A stretch of 64,000 nt of DNA, taken from positions 3,596,001 through 3,660,000 of the forward strand of contig OY744462.1 in assembly GCA_963556145.1 (NCBI GenBank), given 5' to 3'. The position numbers and the translations under genes are program-made. This document shows positions 53,363-64,000 of this stretch, piece by piece. The notes beneath the pieces are model-generated. The model worked only from the letters and a program-made list of their open reading frames with translations, was not told where the DNA came from and made no database searches. Each line of letters opens with the position of its first letter. Within the stretch, counting starts at the first letter, position 1. This stretch comes from Hygrocybe punicea. Taxonomy: Eukaryota; Basidiomycota; Agaricomycetes; Agaricales; Hygrophoraceae.

Positions 53363-54995
53363 ATGTCACGCTTCCTTGCCTCTTCGTCCGCTACCACGAT
53401 GGCGAACAGCGCCAACAACACATACATTTTCCCCTCTACTCCAAGAAGTCACTATGAGGCTGATCTTGAAAATTCTCCTGAATTACCCGAGTCTCTGCTC
53501 ACTTTTTCGCCTGAAATGCAGAATTTTTTGCCGGCACTAGGACCTCCCCTTCATCATGCAAAAGCTCATGGACCTCTTCGAACCTCACAGAACAATCATC
53601 AAAGCAGTCTCAACAGGTGGAATTTTAGGCCAGAAATCCAAATGGTACGCATATATTCACGTCGCTGACCCTCTTGAGAAAACTACACCAATCCCAGCAC
53701 GGAACACAATCCGCAGTTGTCGAGAAACTCGACCATAATACCCTTATTTGCAATCCACTTTGCCAAGGTCTTTTTCACGAAAACATCCGTTTAAAATCAC
53801 AATTAGACTACTCCCGGTATGTTTCATTTATTGTATATATCTGCTACTAATACAGCGACAGGGAAATGATACAATTGATGATGCAAACCAGTCGCCCTGA
53901 AAACGATGCCAGATTCCAACCCACCCTTAACATGCCAATATCCAGCGGCGGCTCCAATGTTCGTGAGCTGTTAGCGCCCTTGGACCGGAAGTGCTACCCC
54001 AATGTCAAATACTGGCGCAAGAGCGAGTGGAATGATAACAAAACTGCCGCTACGTCAATAACCGTTGTCAACAACATGGCTGGAACGAAGGGCAAGAAGA
54101 GACGTGCGGCTGGAATCAATGTCAAATGCGGGTATATTGAAGACGAGCATGGTTGCGAAGTTGACGGCTATCGACTCTCTGCAATCACGAATCGACTTCG
54201 GGAGATTTGGCGTGAGTGTCACGCCAAAGGCCTTGCGCCGCCGACATGGGGAAAAGGCACCTCTAGTTTCCGTGACTTTGTGCGAATACAGATATACAAT
54301 TTTGCCGGTGAACTCCGCCTCTGTGAAGACCACTGGAAGCTCGACACTATTGCTACACTCAATTACCCTGGTTGGTATGGCAAGTTTATTTTAGGTGACG
54401 ACGACGGCAACGGCAACGACAGTCGAGCCACGAAGGTCGAAGAAAATGACGCCTACATGCATCTACCACAGAAGCGTGCCTTTACGATACTCACAGCAAC
54501 CGCGAAGAAGAAATTGAAAGTCCCACAACTAGTAAAGAAGGCCGACATTGAATTAGAGCAAATACCTACACCGCCTACCAGCTCCTCTCCTATGCCTATC
54601 AATACCCCCTCTATGCTCCCTATTGACCTACCGCCTGACCTACCGCCTGAGCCACTGGCAGACGCCTCTGCCACCATGACGGGACTCCCCAAGTCACCCA
54701 TGACGCTGGACATACACGGTATGGAGACCGAGAAGTCTCCCATCGTACATGTTGACATTCTCCACAGAACCGAACCCAGAAGGTCCACAGGAACTGTCAG
54801 AAGCTCAAAACCGCGACGGCCCTGAAGACTCCACGCAACAAGTCCCGGCAGGTCGAGCAGCGACTACGATTGGAGCCGTGGCTGTTGTCGACCCATTGTG
54901 AGTTCTCTATCTCTATCTGCATACATATCGTCATACGCTGTCTATTTAGTGCTTCTGCTCAGTCCGTGACCACTACATGCATCAAAGAAGGGGCT
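53363..54995 (+). pseudogene. accessory gene of the Tnp2 element, frameshifted and truncated by an LTR element
   Basis: Start at 53363 or 53399. N-terminus SNNTYIFPSTPRSHYEADLENSPELPESLLTF; a 1-nt shift near 53540 leads to QKLMDLFEPHRTIIKAVS..LGQKSKWYAYIH; a second shift near 53700 leads to VVEKLDHNTLICNPLCQGLFHENIRLKSQL. After a short intron (53817-53855) the long exon reads KCYPNVKYWRKSEWND, NRLREIWRECHAKGLAPPTWG, ELRLCEDHWKLDTIATLNYPGWYG, then a Pro-rich tail. The W-K-EW / APPTWG / C-DHWK / NYPGW pattern recalls proteins often seen beside such transposases in mushrooms (from memory, not checked). It is cut at 54995 by the TGTTACGG repeat. Confidence 0.5.
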
Positions 54996-55642
54996 TGTTA
55001 CGGATCGCTTCTGCAGCGGGCTCCGGCAACAATCAACTTAACTAAGAGGGGGGTTTCCAGGGGAGAAGACAGCAGTTTTCATTGTTGCTTATAGCTAAGA
55101 CAACACTGCTAACAGGGGGGGTCAAGGTCTAGTGTCATTGCGAGCCGTGGGGGTTACTCAAAACAAGATGAGTCTGCCCCAAGAACCAGACTAAACGTAA
55201 GGAAAGGAAAAGAAGAAAAAGTCCGAACCAACAACAAGAACAGTACATATAGTGGCTGGTCTTGAGGGGAGGTAAATAGGAATACAACCATGAAGCCACA
55301 ACATGTCCAACTCTACCATGTGTTCACCATGAGGCATACATGAGGCGTCCTCATGTCGATGTTCTCGCGATCCAACTGGAGGCCCGGGTGTCGTTGAGGA
55401 TAGAAGAGGTCCAGATGACTCGGATGATTTGTCATCGGATCATGTGACATGCAGAAATGCCAATTCGGGGTCTACACTTGCTGTAATGGGCAAGTACGCA
55501 GTTTGGCAAGTGCATTGCATGGTCGGGTCGAAGATGGGTATCGTCCAGTGTAGGATTGGTGATGAGAGTGTCTTGAGGTAGCAGGGACATAGCGACAAGG
55601 TCGGTATAAAGGAAAACAAAGGAATGTATGGAGGGAAAACCA
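54996..55642. repeat. left copy of a >=647-bp direct repeat (LTR-like)
   Basis: TGTTACGGATCGCTTCTGCA... repeated at 59685-60331 with no length difference. A TG-start at an abrupt boundary that interrupts a gene on the left supports an LTR. The right end cannot be fixed because the second copy is cut by Helentron C at 60331. In the minus direction it would end ...CCGTAACA. Confidence 0.65.
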
Positions 55643-57760
55643 ACTAGGATGGTGGGATAGTCGAGGTCAGACATGTGAACAGCATAAGCTGTACCGGATG
55701 ACGATGTCTGTGTCAATGACGTATCGAGGGGTGATGTCTTGTCCTGTCTGTGGAACAATGCAGTCCACCTGATGTTGGTATTCATCCAAGAAAGGGTATT
55801 GTTGTAAACGAGTGTGGGAGATATCAAGGTTATAGATGGAAAAGGTTAAATGAATGTGGGTCCAGGTTTCGAGTCATGGCACGAGTGACAAGCTGTGGGA
55901 ACAAGTCGTCGGGTACTGCATTGAAGCGGTGTCGTGCGAACAATATGCGATAGGGGTTGGTTCACTGTTTGGGAAGTCGTATGGTCTGTGGTCGAAGTCC
56001 AAAAGAATGTGTTTCGGCAATGGTCGGATTAGAGAGAACAGTGAAATGTCCCGTGATCAAGGATTGTCCAGGGCATGCGTGCAGGTGAGGAATGTCGTCG
56101 GATCGTCAGGGAGGATAATGGTAGGCACAGAATACAAAAGTGGAAACCATATATCCGGGAATGGCAATTGTCAATTACGTGTTGAGATATTGTTGAGGTG
56201 GAAGTCAGAAGTATCAATGGTGGAAGGGTTTCGATGCCGATGCCAAAGATAGATCATAACAAAGTAGAAACCGATCAGGAAGGTGATGGCAATGCTGCCA
56301 ATAACAATTACGGTAATGAGCTGTGTCGGGAGTACAGCCATTGTGAATCGGTTTGTCGTGGGATGAAGTCAACAATATGTCAGGGCGAGGGAAAAGACAA
56401 TAGCGATGATGTCCGTCGGCAAGGAGACTATTCGGGTACAGCAAGGTAACATGGGGATGTGTCCATGGTCGGTCTGGATTGTTCTAGAAGAAGAAAGGAT
56501 GAAAAGAGAACAAGAACAAGAATAAACAATGATGTCCAAAAGAAGACAAAAGGTAAAGGGGAACGAAAAAGGAAGGTATGGTAAAGTGGAATCGTCATCG
56601 TGGGTAGCGGAGTCGGAATCGGAGTTGCGGAGTTGAAAAATGTAACAATACCCCCGGAACAAGGGGAATCGTCCCGATTAACCGGAAGAACAAAGAACAA
56701 GGGAAACAAAGAACAAGGAAAAAATCACAAGGAAAGAACAGACAGTTTAACGACATGATCAAGGTCGGCAAGAAAATAAAGAGACGGAAAAAATGTCAGT
56801 CCAAAGGTCATTAAATCATGAAGACGTTACTGAGTTACAAGGGTTAAAAGGAATTATATTCGGGTTCGTCCAATCATTTTTTGTCATTTTTTGTCATTTT
56901 CAATAATCAGAGGTCGTTGTTTCTTTGTCATTAAATTGTCAAGGGTGTCGGGGTTGGAGGAGTGAGGGGTTGTCGGGGTCCAGGTGGTTATTCAAGGTAT
57001 GTCGTAGTTTGATAACATTTCGGTTGTGTCGTCGGTCTGAAGGGGAGTAGGTGGTCGGCGTTTTGGGGATGAAGGGAGTTCTGGGTGTCAGAAGTTTATA
57101 GTCATTACGGACACTTGAATGGGCATAGATTTATATCGTTTCAGATATCGGTGTTGTTGACTGATCGTGGATTTCCTACACTCAAATGGTGTGCGAGATT
57201 TCTTCATATTCCATGAATGCAACAGGGTCTGGTGTCGGTCAGAAGATGTTTGGGAATTCGGGATAAGGAAGGTGAAAGAGTTGCCAGTTCCAAGTTATAC
57301 ATTGGCAAAGGATTTCGGATGGGGATTCATTCTTCATCATTTCTTTTTCTGGTGCATTTACTGCCATACTGGTCAGTAGCACATCGGGTTCCTTTCCATA
57401 TGGGATTGGAGGTCATTGGTTTGATAACCAGTATCCTTCTGGTTCAGTTCTGGTGTTCATAGACATCAAGGTTCATTCTACGGCTTATAGCGATCATGCA
57501 TGCGTCTGGAGGTCATAGATTTTATATCATTTCGGATATTCATCTCTTACTTATATAGCTGGTGAGAGAACCTGCTGCTTTGTCTCTTATTTGTATAGCT
57601 GGTGAGAGAACCTGCTACATGTTTCTCTATGGTCATGTTCCATCTGTCCATTCCATTTCTGTTTCTTCTCTTCTGTTTCTGGGTATTCTGTTTCTTCTTC
57701 TGGGTGTTTTTGTTGGTGTGAATAATGTCGAGGTCGTTTACATACAAGGGAAAGTCCATT
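55643..57760. other. no supported gene
   Basis: Short ORFs only. The minus frame 55827-55432 reads partly into the direct repeat (YPTILVGFPSIHSFVFLYTDLVAMSLLPQD) and is also present, shorter, at 60129-60350; it could be a 3' coding remnant. Confidence 0.3.
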
Positions 57761-58252
57761 CTATGAATCATACATGACAGGGGTGTATCCCTTCACAAAC
57801 AACATCAATCTCCAATCCAATCCATGGATATCATTCTCCTTCCCCTTCACCATACGCTCATGCATTGCACGAAATAAAGCATGACGATGATAATCAGGTT
57901 CTTTGGTCCCATGTCTCGAGCGTTTGTTCTGCATGTTATGGCCATCAGAACGGTGTGCACGGTCGAGTTTCTTTTTCTGGGATTGGGGAAGAAGTGGAGA
58001 GCGGTGACGTGACTGGGTTTGGAGCGAGACAAGAGGTGGAGAATACAACCATGCTCGGTATTCATCATCCATCTCTATATGCAGTCGGTGGGTTACTTTT
58101 CGAGGGGGTGTCGGAAGATCAGTGAGACTGTCCATGTACGCATCAAAGTCATCAATGGGGGGAGTCGGATGTTCTTCACCGCAAATGTTCACTGTACCAA
58201 AATATAGCTCATTGTCCAGATCATCGAAGATAAAGGGTACGTCGAGACTCAT
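57761..58252 (-). CDS. accessory protein of the LTR-like element (163 aa)
   Basis: MSLDVPFIFDDLDNELYFG, VNICGEEHPTPPIDDFDAYMDSL, Pro-rich segment, MDDEYRAWLYSPP, then a basic tail (KKKLDR, KRSRHG). Homologous in order and motifs to 3302-3829. Its ATG overlaps the stop of the upstream ORF as ATGA (58249-58252), a stop-start arrangement compatible with reinitiation. Function unknown; not a known domain. Confidence 0.5.
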   Translation of the reverse strand: MSLDVPFIFDDLDNELYFGTVNICGEEHPTPPIDDFDAYMDSLTDLPTPPRKVTHRLHIEMDDEYRAWLYSPPLVSLQTQSRHRSPLLPQSQKKKLDRAHRSDGHNMQNKRSRHGTKEPDYHRHALFRAMHERMVKGKENDIHGLDWRLMLFVKGYTPVMYDS

Positions 58253-58725
58253 CGTCGATGTCGACGGTGGGGATGGTGTCGAGGATGCTGGACGATACGT
58301 GTGTCACGATGATTCTGGGGTACGGGTGCAAGACGAGGAGCGGGGATGCGAACAACAAGTCGATGGAATGGTACGTCAAAGTCGAGGAGAACTTGTAATT
58401 CGTGGATGAGGGTCTGGATGCGATGATTTCTTTGTGTGGTAGGCCGTAGACGGTTGCGAAGTCGATGTAGTTCCTGTAAGATAGGACCAAGGAAAATATC
58501 GTGGATGGTGACCAGGTGGGGGATGCGAGGATCGTTCCAACTAATATAGTCAACCCAGTCGTCAGGACGGTCGAGCAAACACCAAACGTAGGGGTCACTC
58601 CAGGACCGGCGGTCAGGCCATGGGTATGGGTGGTCTGGGGGACAGAGGTTGGCCAGGGTGACGACAGGTGGGTAGTTTAAAGAAGTTTTCCGTCTTCGGT
58701 AATTACCATGCCTCGTTGTCAGCAT
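58249..58725 (-). CDS. upstream ORF of the accessory pair (158 aa)
   Basis: Pro, Arg, His and Trp-rich: YPPVVTLANLCPPDHPYPWPDRRSWSDPYVWCLLDRPDDWVDYISWNDPRIPHLV, then HELQVLLDFDVPFHRLV. Long uninterrupted frame directly 5' of the 163-aa ORF, overlapping it by ATGA. Another frame (58598-58221) is a shadow. No family recognised. Confidence 0.4.
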   Translation of the reverse strand: MLTTRHGNYRRRKTSLNYPPVVTLANLCPPDHPYPWPDRRSWSDPYVWCLLDRPDDWVDYISWNDPRIPHLVTIHDIFLGPILQELHRLRNRLRPTTQRNHRIQTLIHELQVLLDFDVPFHRLVVRIPAPRLAPVPQNHRDTRIVQHPRHHPHRRHRR

Positions 58726-59684
58726 TGTGTCGGAGTTTCTAGTGATCGGTCCATGTACCAGGGTCTTGGTTGCCTCGTGGATTCGTATGTATGATCGGGG
58801 ATCAAACTTCTAGAAAAAGAGGGTGTGTAGCGGGATATCACCTGATATGCCGATCCGCGCTATCCAAATCGGTAAGGAGTGGTGTTTCGTATGTGTTCCG
58901 GTCATGACAATCATTATAATCTTGGTCATTTGTTCATCCATGTCAAACAAAGAGGGTCCCCTTTCATCTGTTCCAACAGACTACTAAGATCAACCACTTC
59001 TCTTTGTCACATGTACAGGTCATTTCAGGAATCAGGGTTTCATATGCGTACTGGCTTTCTCTGGGCTTTCTGCATTTGGTGGGAGATGGGAGGGAGGAGG
59101 TGGAAGGAAGGGTAGGAAGGCGGCTTGAAGGGTTCGGTGATTTTCAGTTCGTCCAGGGAGAGGGAGTCATAATATGTCTGGTACAACCAAAACATATTTG
59201 ATTCATGAAGGTGGGATACCTAAGGCGATTGGTTTGTCTAGCAGTATCCTTCTGCATCTGGGGGCAATGAGAAGTCTTGTCCATTGCGTCATTTCATGTC
59301 GTAATTATCATATCGAAGTAGCGGAATGACAGTGGTGACGTTAGTCAGGGGTTTATTTCGATTTGGGTTCCAGGTTGGGCTTGAGCAATTATTATGGATA
59401 AACCATAAATAATTCGCAGGGCGGCAGTCTTGAGGTTGACCATTCGGAGTATTCAACAATCATTTGGGATCCGGGTGGCTAGTGTACATCAACAGATTTC
59501 AGGTCTGTGTCAGTAACAGGCTAGCATCGTTCGTCCATTCGTGTGGGGTCAGGGTTGGAGGATGAATAAAGTCGAGAGGAGGAGGAGAGGGAGAGGGTGT
59601 AGGGGAGGACGAGGGAGAGAGGAGGGGTCCATTGGTTCATGTCGAAAGTTGATTGTCGGGGGAGTTGGGAAACGTTTAGTCTTT
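58726..59684. other. no supported gene
   Basis: A purine-rich stretch on + (GAGGAGGAGAGGGAGAGG, 59575-59625) lies 60 bp before the repeat copy. The minus frame 59721-59521 over it is Ser/Leu/Pro-rich low complexity. Confidence 0.3.
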
Positions 59685-60331
59685 TGTTACGGATCGCTTC
59701 TGCAGCGGGCTCCGGCAACAATCAACTTAACTAAGAGGGGGGTTTCCAGGGGAGAAGACAGCAGTTTTCATTGTTGCTTATAGCTAAGACAACACTGCTA
59801 ACAGGGGGGGTCAAGGTCTAGTGTCATTGCGAGCCGTGGGGGTTACTCAAAACAAGATGAGTCTGCCCCAAGAACCAGACTAAACGTAAGGAAAGGAAAA
59901 GAAGAAAAAGTCCGAACCAACAACAAGAACAGTACATATAGTGGCTGGTCTTGAGGGGAGGTAAATAGGAATACAACCATGAAGCCACAACATGTCCAAC
60001 TCTACCATGTGTTCACCATGAGGCATACATGAGGCGTCCTCATGTCGATGTTCTCGCGATCCAACTGGAGGCCCGGGTGTCGTTGAGGATAGAAGAGGTC
60101 CAGATGACTCGGATGATTTGTCATCGGATCATGTGACATGCAGAAATGCCAATTCGGGGTCTACACTTGCTGTAATGGGCAAGTACGCAGTTTGGCAAGT
60201 GCATTGCATGGTCGGGTCGAAGATGGGTATCGTCCAGTGTAGGATTGGTGATGAGAGTGTCTTGAGGTAGCAGGGACATAGCGACAAGGTCGGTATAAAG
60301 GAAAACAAAGGAATGTATGGAGGGAAAACCA
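59685..60331. repeat. right copy of the direct repeat, interrupted by Helentron C
   Basis: Same length and near-identical sequence to 54996-55642. Helentron C is inserted within AACCA^ACTAGG, as shown by the intact sequence at 55637-55648. Confidence 0.8.
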
Positions 60332-61377
60332 ACTTGGGGAAGTGGGCCATCGCAAGCGTGGCATGAACGAGTTCTTCTTGGTTCTATTCAATCATTTGAT
60401 GTCCATTATTTATTCTACATAATCTGCAGTTGTAATGTATAACAAGAATAATCATAGTATATGTGAACATTGTCGGAATTTGGAATCATACATTCTATGT
60501 TATCCTGTTCTGTTAGTAACAATGTACTACTTGTCCTCAGTTGGGGCCTTTGATCAAGGGACTACTAATCTCTTGGACAATATTATTTACACTTGTTCTT
60601 GCCATAGTTGTATATCAACAGTCATCCAACATTGGAGTGGACTGAATGTCAGTTATACAACAGTTTATCCTGGCATTTACCACTACCACTGTTACCATTA
60701 CTTATCAGTGCTCGGGCAATAAGTAACAATAAGAACTTAAGTGTTTGACATCATGTAATGTATGGCCAGTCAGGGGTACACCCGCAGTGCTCTGGGGCTG
60801 TACTCGGACCCGTACCCGTCACAGGTACGTACCCGAGGCCAAAAGTACGGGTATGGCACGGGTTTTGCAGGGGTACAGGAAGAAACATGCAAAATACCCC
60901 ATTTTTACCTGTTTTTGGTGGTTTTTATGGTTATTGTGGACGGAATACTGGTCGGATCCCTTTAGTGTAAAGGAGCACAATGTTCAGAATACTGTGGGGA
61001 GTGTTGAGAGCATTTTTACATATTTTTACAAGCAATGATTCTCATTATATCCCTCAAAAATAGCGAAAAATACCCCAAAAATTGAGTTTTTGATGTTTCT
61101 TCTCCCAAAAAAAATACAGCCCATACCCGCATGGGTACTGCGGGTATTCTGAGGCTGGACTCGTACCCTTAACCCATGGTACCCGTACTCTTAACCCCTG
61201 GGGGTATTGCATACCCTTGACCTGCCCTAATGTAATGTATTTATAACATTCCTATATTTAATGGCCCACTTTCCCACCCTGAAGATTTCCTTCAATTTTG
61301 ATGTCCAATATGAATTTACAATGGTGAAAATTTTGAATGTCCCACTTTCCCACCCAATAGTCCTCAATTATATTAAA

Positions 61378-61665
61378 TTACTGGTTTTGAGCATAAACTG
61401 CTAGCACAAGAATTTTATTTTCATATCTTTTAAAACCATCATCTGACATGATACCAATGTGACCATCTTGCTTACATGTTGCTCCAGTTGTCATACCATC
61501 ATGATACCAAATTGTGCCATCTTCTGATATGAATTGAGATGTAGAGTGATATCCTCCAACATATACAATACCTCTTAGATACAAATTTACTGACTTGTCA
61601 TTTACATTTACAGTTATTTGATGGCTGGTAATCATGTTTATGTTGGGATATTCTAATACCAGCAA
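61378..61665 (-). pseudogene. C-terminal fragment of Helentron USP-like peptidase (copy C)
   Basis: Identical to the copy B fragment; His box only. Confidence 0.8.
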
Positions 61666-62214
61666 CTCAGGTGTTTTGTATAGTATATGGTACGGATAAT
61701 TGAAACATTACATAGTGGACTGAGCCGTGTACCGTGTAAACAAGGCCACCAGAGATTTCTGGTGCTTCAATCAATGGTCAGATAAACCAACCCGTCTTTG
61801 TGAAGAAATCACATATGCAATGATGCATTGGCATTCACATTGGCCTGTCATGCAACACAAGTTAAATGAATGGTCAGAATGTGTCACTGACAACAAGAAA
61901 GGAACCGTAAAACAGACATGAGAACTGTTGAGACCAGAGGGAATGGGGAACAGCAGGAGTAGTAGGAACACAACACAGTAGAATAGCATGTTATGCACTA
62001 GCAGATGATGTGTCACAAGTGTAGCATTTAAGATTTCAAAGATAAATTTGGAAATTGATTATATAATATTTAATTTCTATTTAATAATTAAATATAAGTA
62101 AATATATGAGTCAAAAATGGAAGGCCGGACACCCCCAACTTCGCGTTTTCAAGAGAAACAGGGTACGGGGATCTAGATGAGGGGTGTGGGACGGGGTGAC
62201 ATGGTGAGTGAAAA

Positions 62215-63825
62215 CGGGGGGGGGGGTGGTTGGGCAGACAGCCGGAATCCGAGGGCCTGAGACCCCCCCGACCCCTCATTTTCAACGCGAACGGGGTCCG
62301 GGGGGTGTAGACTGGCCGGGGGTGGTCGAAAACGGGTGTCCTGGAGGTAGAAAAAGGGAGGGTGGTGGTGGTTGGGCAGAATGCCGGATCGCGAGGGCCT
62401 GAGACCCCCCGACCCCTCGTGGTCGACGCGAACGAGGTGCAGGGGGTGTGCACTGGTCGGGGGTGATCGAAAACCGTACAGGGTGGGGCGTCCCGGGGGA
62501 TGAAAAGGGGGGGGAGGGTTGCCGGTTGAGCAGACAGGCGGAATGCGAGGGCCGGAGACCCCCCGACCCCTCGTTGTCGACGCGAACGAGGTGCGGGGGG
62601 TGTAACCTAGCCGGGGGTAGTCATAAAAGCCGTGGGACGGGTTGTCCTGGGGGATGAAAAAGGGGGGGTGTTGCTGGTTGGGCAGACAGCCGGAATGTGA
62701 GGGCCTGAGATCCCCCGACCCCTCGTTTTCGACGCGAACGAGGTGCGGGGGGTGTAACCTAGCCGGGGGTGATCGAAAACCGGACGGGATGGGGCGTCCC
62801 CGGGGGATGAAAAAAGGGGGGGTTGCTGGTTGGGCAGACAGCCGGAATGCGAGGGCCTGAGACCCCCCGACCCCTCGTATTCAACTCAAACGAGGTGCGG
62901 GGGGTGCACAGTAGCCGGGGGTGATCGAAAACCGGACGTGGTGGGGCGTCCCAGGGGATGAAAAAAGGGGGGGTTGCTGGTTGGGCAGACAGCCGGAATG
63001 CGAGGGCCTGAGACCCCCCGACCCCTCGTATTCAACTCAAACGAGGTGCGGGGGGTGCACAGTAGCCGGGGGTGATCGAAAACCGGACGTGGTGGGGCGT
63101 CCCAGGGGATGAAAAAAGGGGGGGTTGCTGGTTGGGCAGACAGCCAGAATGCGAGGGCCGGAGACCCCCCGACCCCTCGTTTTCGACGCGAACGAGGTGC
63201 GGGGGGTGTAGCCTAGCTGGGGGTGGTCGAAAAAGTCGCGGGACGGGCTGTCCTGGGGGATGAAAAAGGGGGGGTGTTGCTGGCTGGGCAGACAGGCGGA
63301 ATGCGAGGGCCGGAGACCCCCCGACTTCTCGTTTTCAACGGGAACGAGGTGCGGGGGATCTAGACTGGCCGGGGATGGTCGACAACGGGGCTGGACCGGG
63401 TGTCCTGTTGGTAGAAAAAGGGCGGGTGGTGGTGGTGGGGCAGACAGCCGGATCGCGAGGTTTTGAGACCCCCCACTCGCGCGTTTTCAACGGGAACGAG
63501 GTGCGGGGGGTGTAGCCTGGCCGGGGGTGGTCGAAAACACGGCGGGACGGGCTGTCCTGGTGGTTGAAAAAGGGGGATGTTGGTTGTTGGGCAGATAGCT
63601 GGATCGCGAGGGCCTGGGACCCCCCGACTCCTCGTTTTCAACGAGAACGAGGTGCGGGGGGTCTAGACTGGCCAGGGATGGTCGAACATAGGGCTGGGTG
63701 GGGCGTCCTGGTGGTTGAAAATGTTGGGGGGCGCTGGTTGGGCACAAGGCGGGAATGTGAGGTCCTCAGACCTCCCGACCCCTGGTTTTTGATGGAAACG
63801 GGTTGCGGGGGCTACAGACATCAGT
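62215..63825. repeat. 151-bp minisatellite of copy C (11 units)
   Basis: Landmarks near 62235, 62377, 62531, 62683, 62834, 62986, 63137, 63288, 63440, 63591 and 63742. The same unit number as copy A, without the insertion. Confidence 0.85.
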
Positions 63826-64000
63826 ACTAGACCAAGGACAATAAAACTACGTCCATACCTCTGTTACACCACCCCCTCGACGATGTTGCTGTTGAGCAAC
63901 AGAAGGTTTGTGCACTCATCTGAGCTCGAAAGCTCTCACTGTATATTTAAGACTCCGCTCTAATTTTAGCCACAACTCCGGACCACTCTTACTTGTTTGC

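Larger units (their letters stand above)
54996..60331 (-). mobile_element. LTR-like, apparently non-autonomous element
   Basis: Bounded by the 647-bp direct repeats. The interior has no reverse transcriptase, integrase or Gag motif. Its only supported ORFs are minus-strand (57761-58725), one of which matches the accessory ORF at 3302-3829, so I infer minus orientation and a gypsy relationship. No clear primer site or purine tract was recognised, and the target duplication cannot be checked. Confidence 0.45.
60332..64000 (-). mobile_element. Helentron copy C (runs off the window)
   Basis: Starts ACTTGGGG with the family I hairpin. Same order as copy A: MITE at about 60764-61232, peptidase fragment 61378-61665, unknown segment, 11-unit minisatellite, 5' region. 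It lacks the hAT element and so provides its empty site at 63425-63445. The 5' palindrome lies beyond 64000. Confidence 0.9.

Noticed and set aside
55854..56252. 132-codon plus ORF and overlapping minus ORFs at 56.0-56.7 kb
   Set aside because: No motif, no homologue in the window, several competing frames of similar length.

Overview
This window looks like a transposon-filled stretch of a filamentous basidiomycete (probably Agaricomycete) genome. The evidence is the 39-60 nt introns, the mushroom-type Tnp2/CACTA-like transposase, a Ty1/copia element, Ty3/gypsy remnants, and several Helitron-family elements nested in each other. I see no ordinary housekeeping gene, rRNA, tRNA or CRISPR array.

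Layout. 1-5.0 kb: the 5' part of one Helentron (Helitron2-type), inserted in a Ty3/gypsy remnant whose integrase C-terminus is fused in frame to an ASCH-like domain, followed by a small accessory ORF and an LTR-like promoter region. 5.5-14.6 kb: the N-terminal half of a Helentron Rep gene on the + strand, split into four pieces by three Helentron insertions and a 347-bp insertion. 14.6-20.7 kb: a larger minus-strand Helentron with HUH-Rep, Pif1-type helicase and a C-terminal USP-like cysteine peptidase, carrying two frameshifts and lacking its 5' end. 20.7-23.6 kb: the start of another Helentron, its GC-rich minisatellite, and a 5'-truncated gene X. 23.7-28.0 kb: a second + strand Helentron Rep gene, open for about 1,445 codons but cut before the helicase. 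28-34 kb: a MITE and a head-to-head pair of intron-rich unknown genes (Y and Z). 34.1-37.6 kb: Helentron copy B. 37.6-39.2 kb: unknown gene W. 39.5-45.1 kb: a complete copia element with identical LTRs and a 5-bp target duplication. 45-49.5 kb: mostly non-coding, with one MITE relative and a trinucleotide-repeat tract. 49.6-55 kb: a Tnp2 transposase gene with two flanking small genes. 55-60.3 kb: a direct-repeat-bounded, apparently non-autonomous LTR-like element with two overlapping minus-strand ORFs. 60.3-64 kb: Helentron copy C, running off the end.

Copies A (8809-14171), B (34067-37550) and C (60332-end) are near-identical non-autonomous Helentrons. They keep the 3' end of the peptidase gene, the 3' hairpin and the 5' palindrome. 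The autonomous relative at 14.6-20.7 kb, or one like it, plausibly mobilised them. All insertions fit a T^T target, and most sit antisense to the gene they hit. The least explained material is the Y/Z/W/X gene set, the Helentron peptidase, the integrase-ASCH fusion and the paired hairpins at both Helentron ends.
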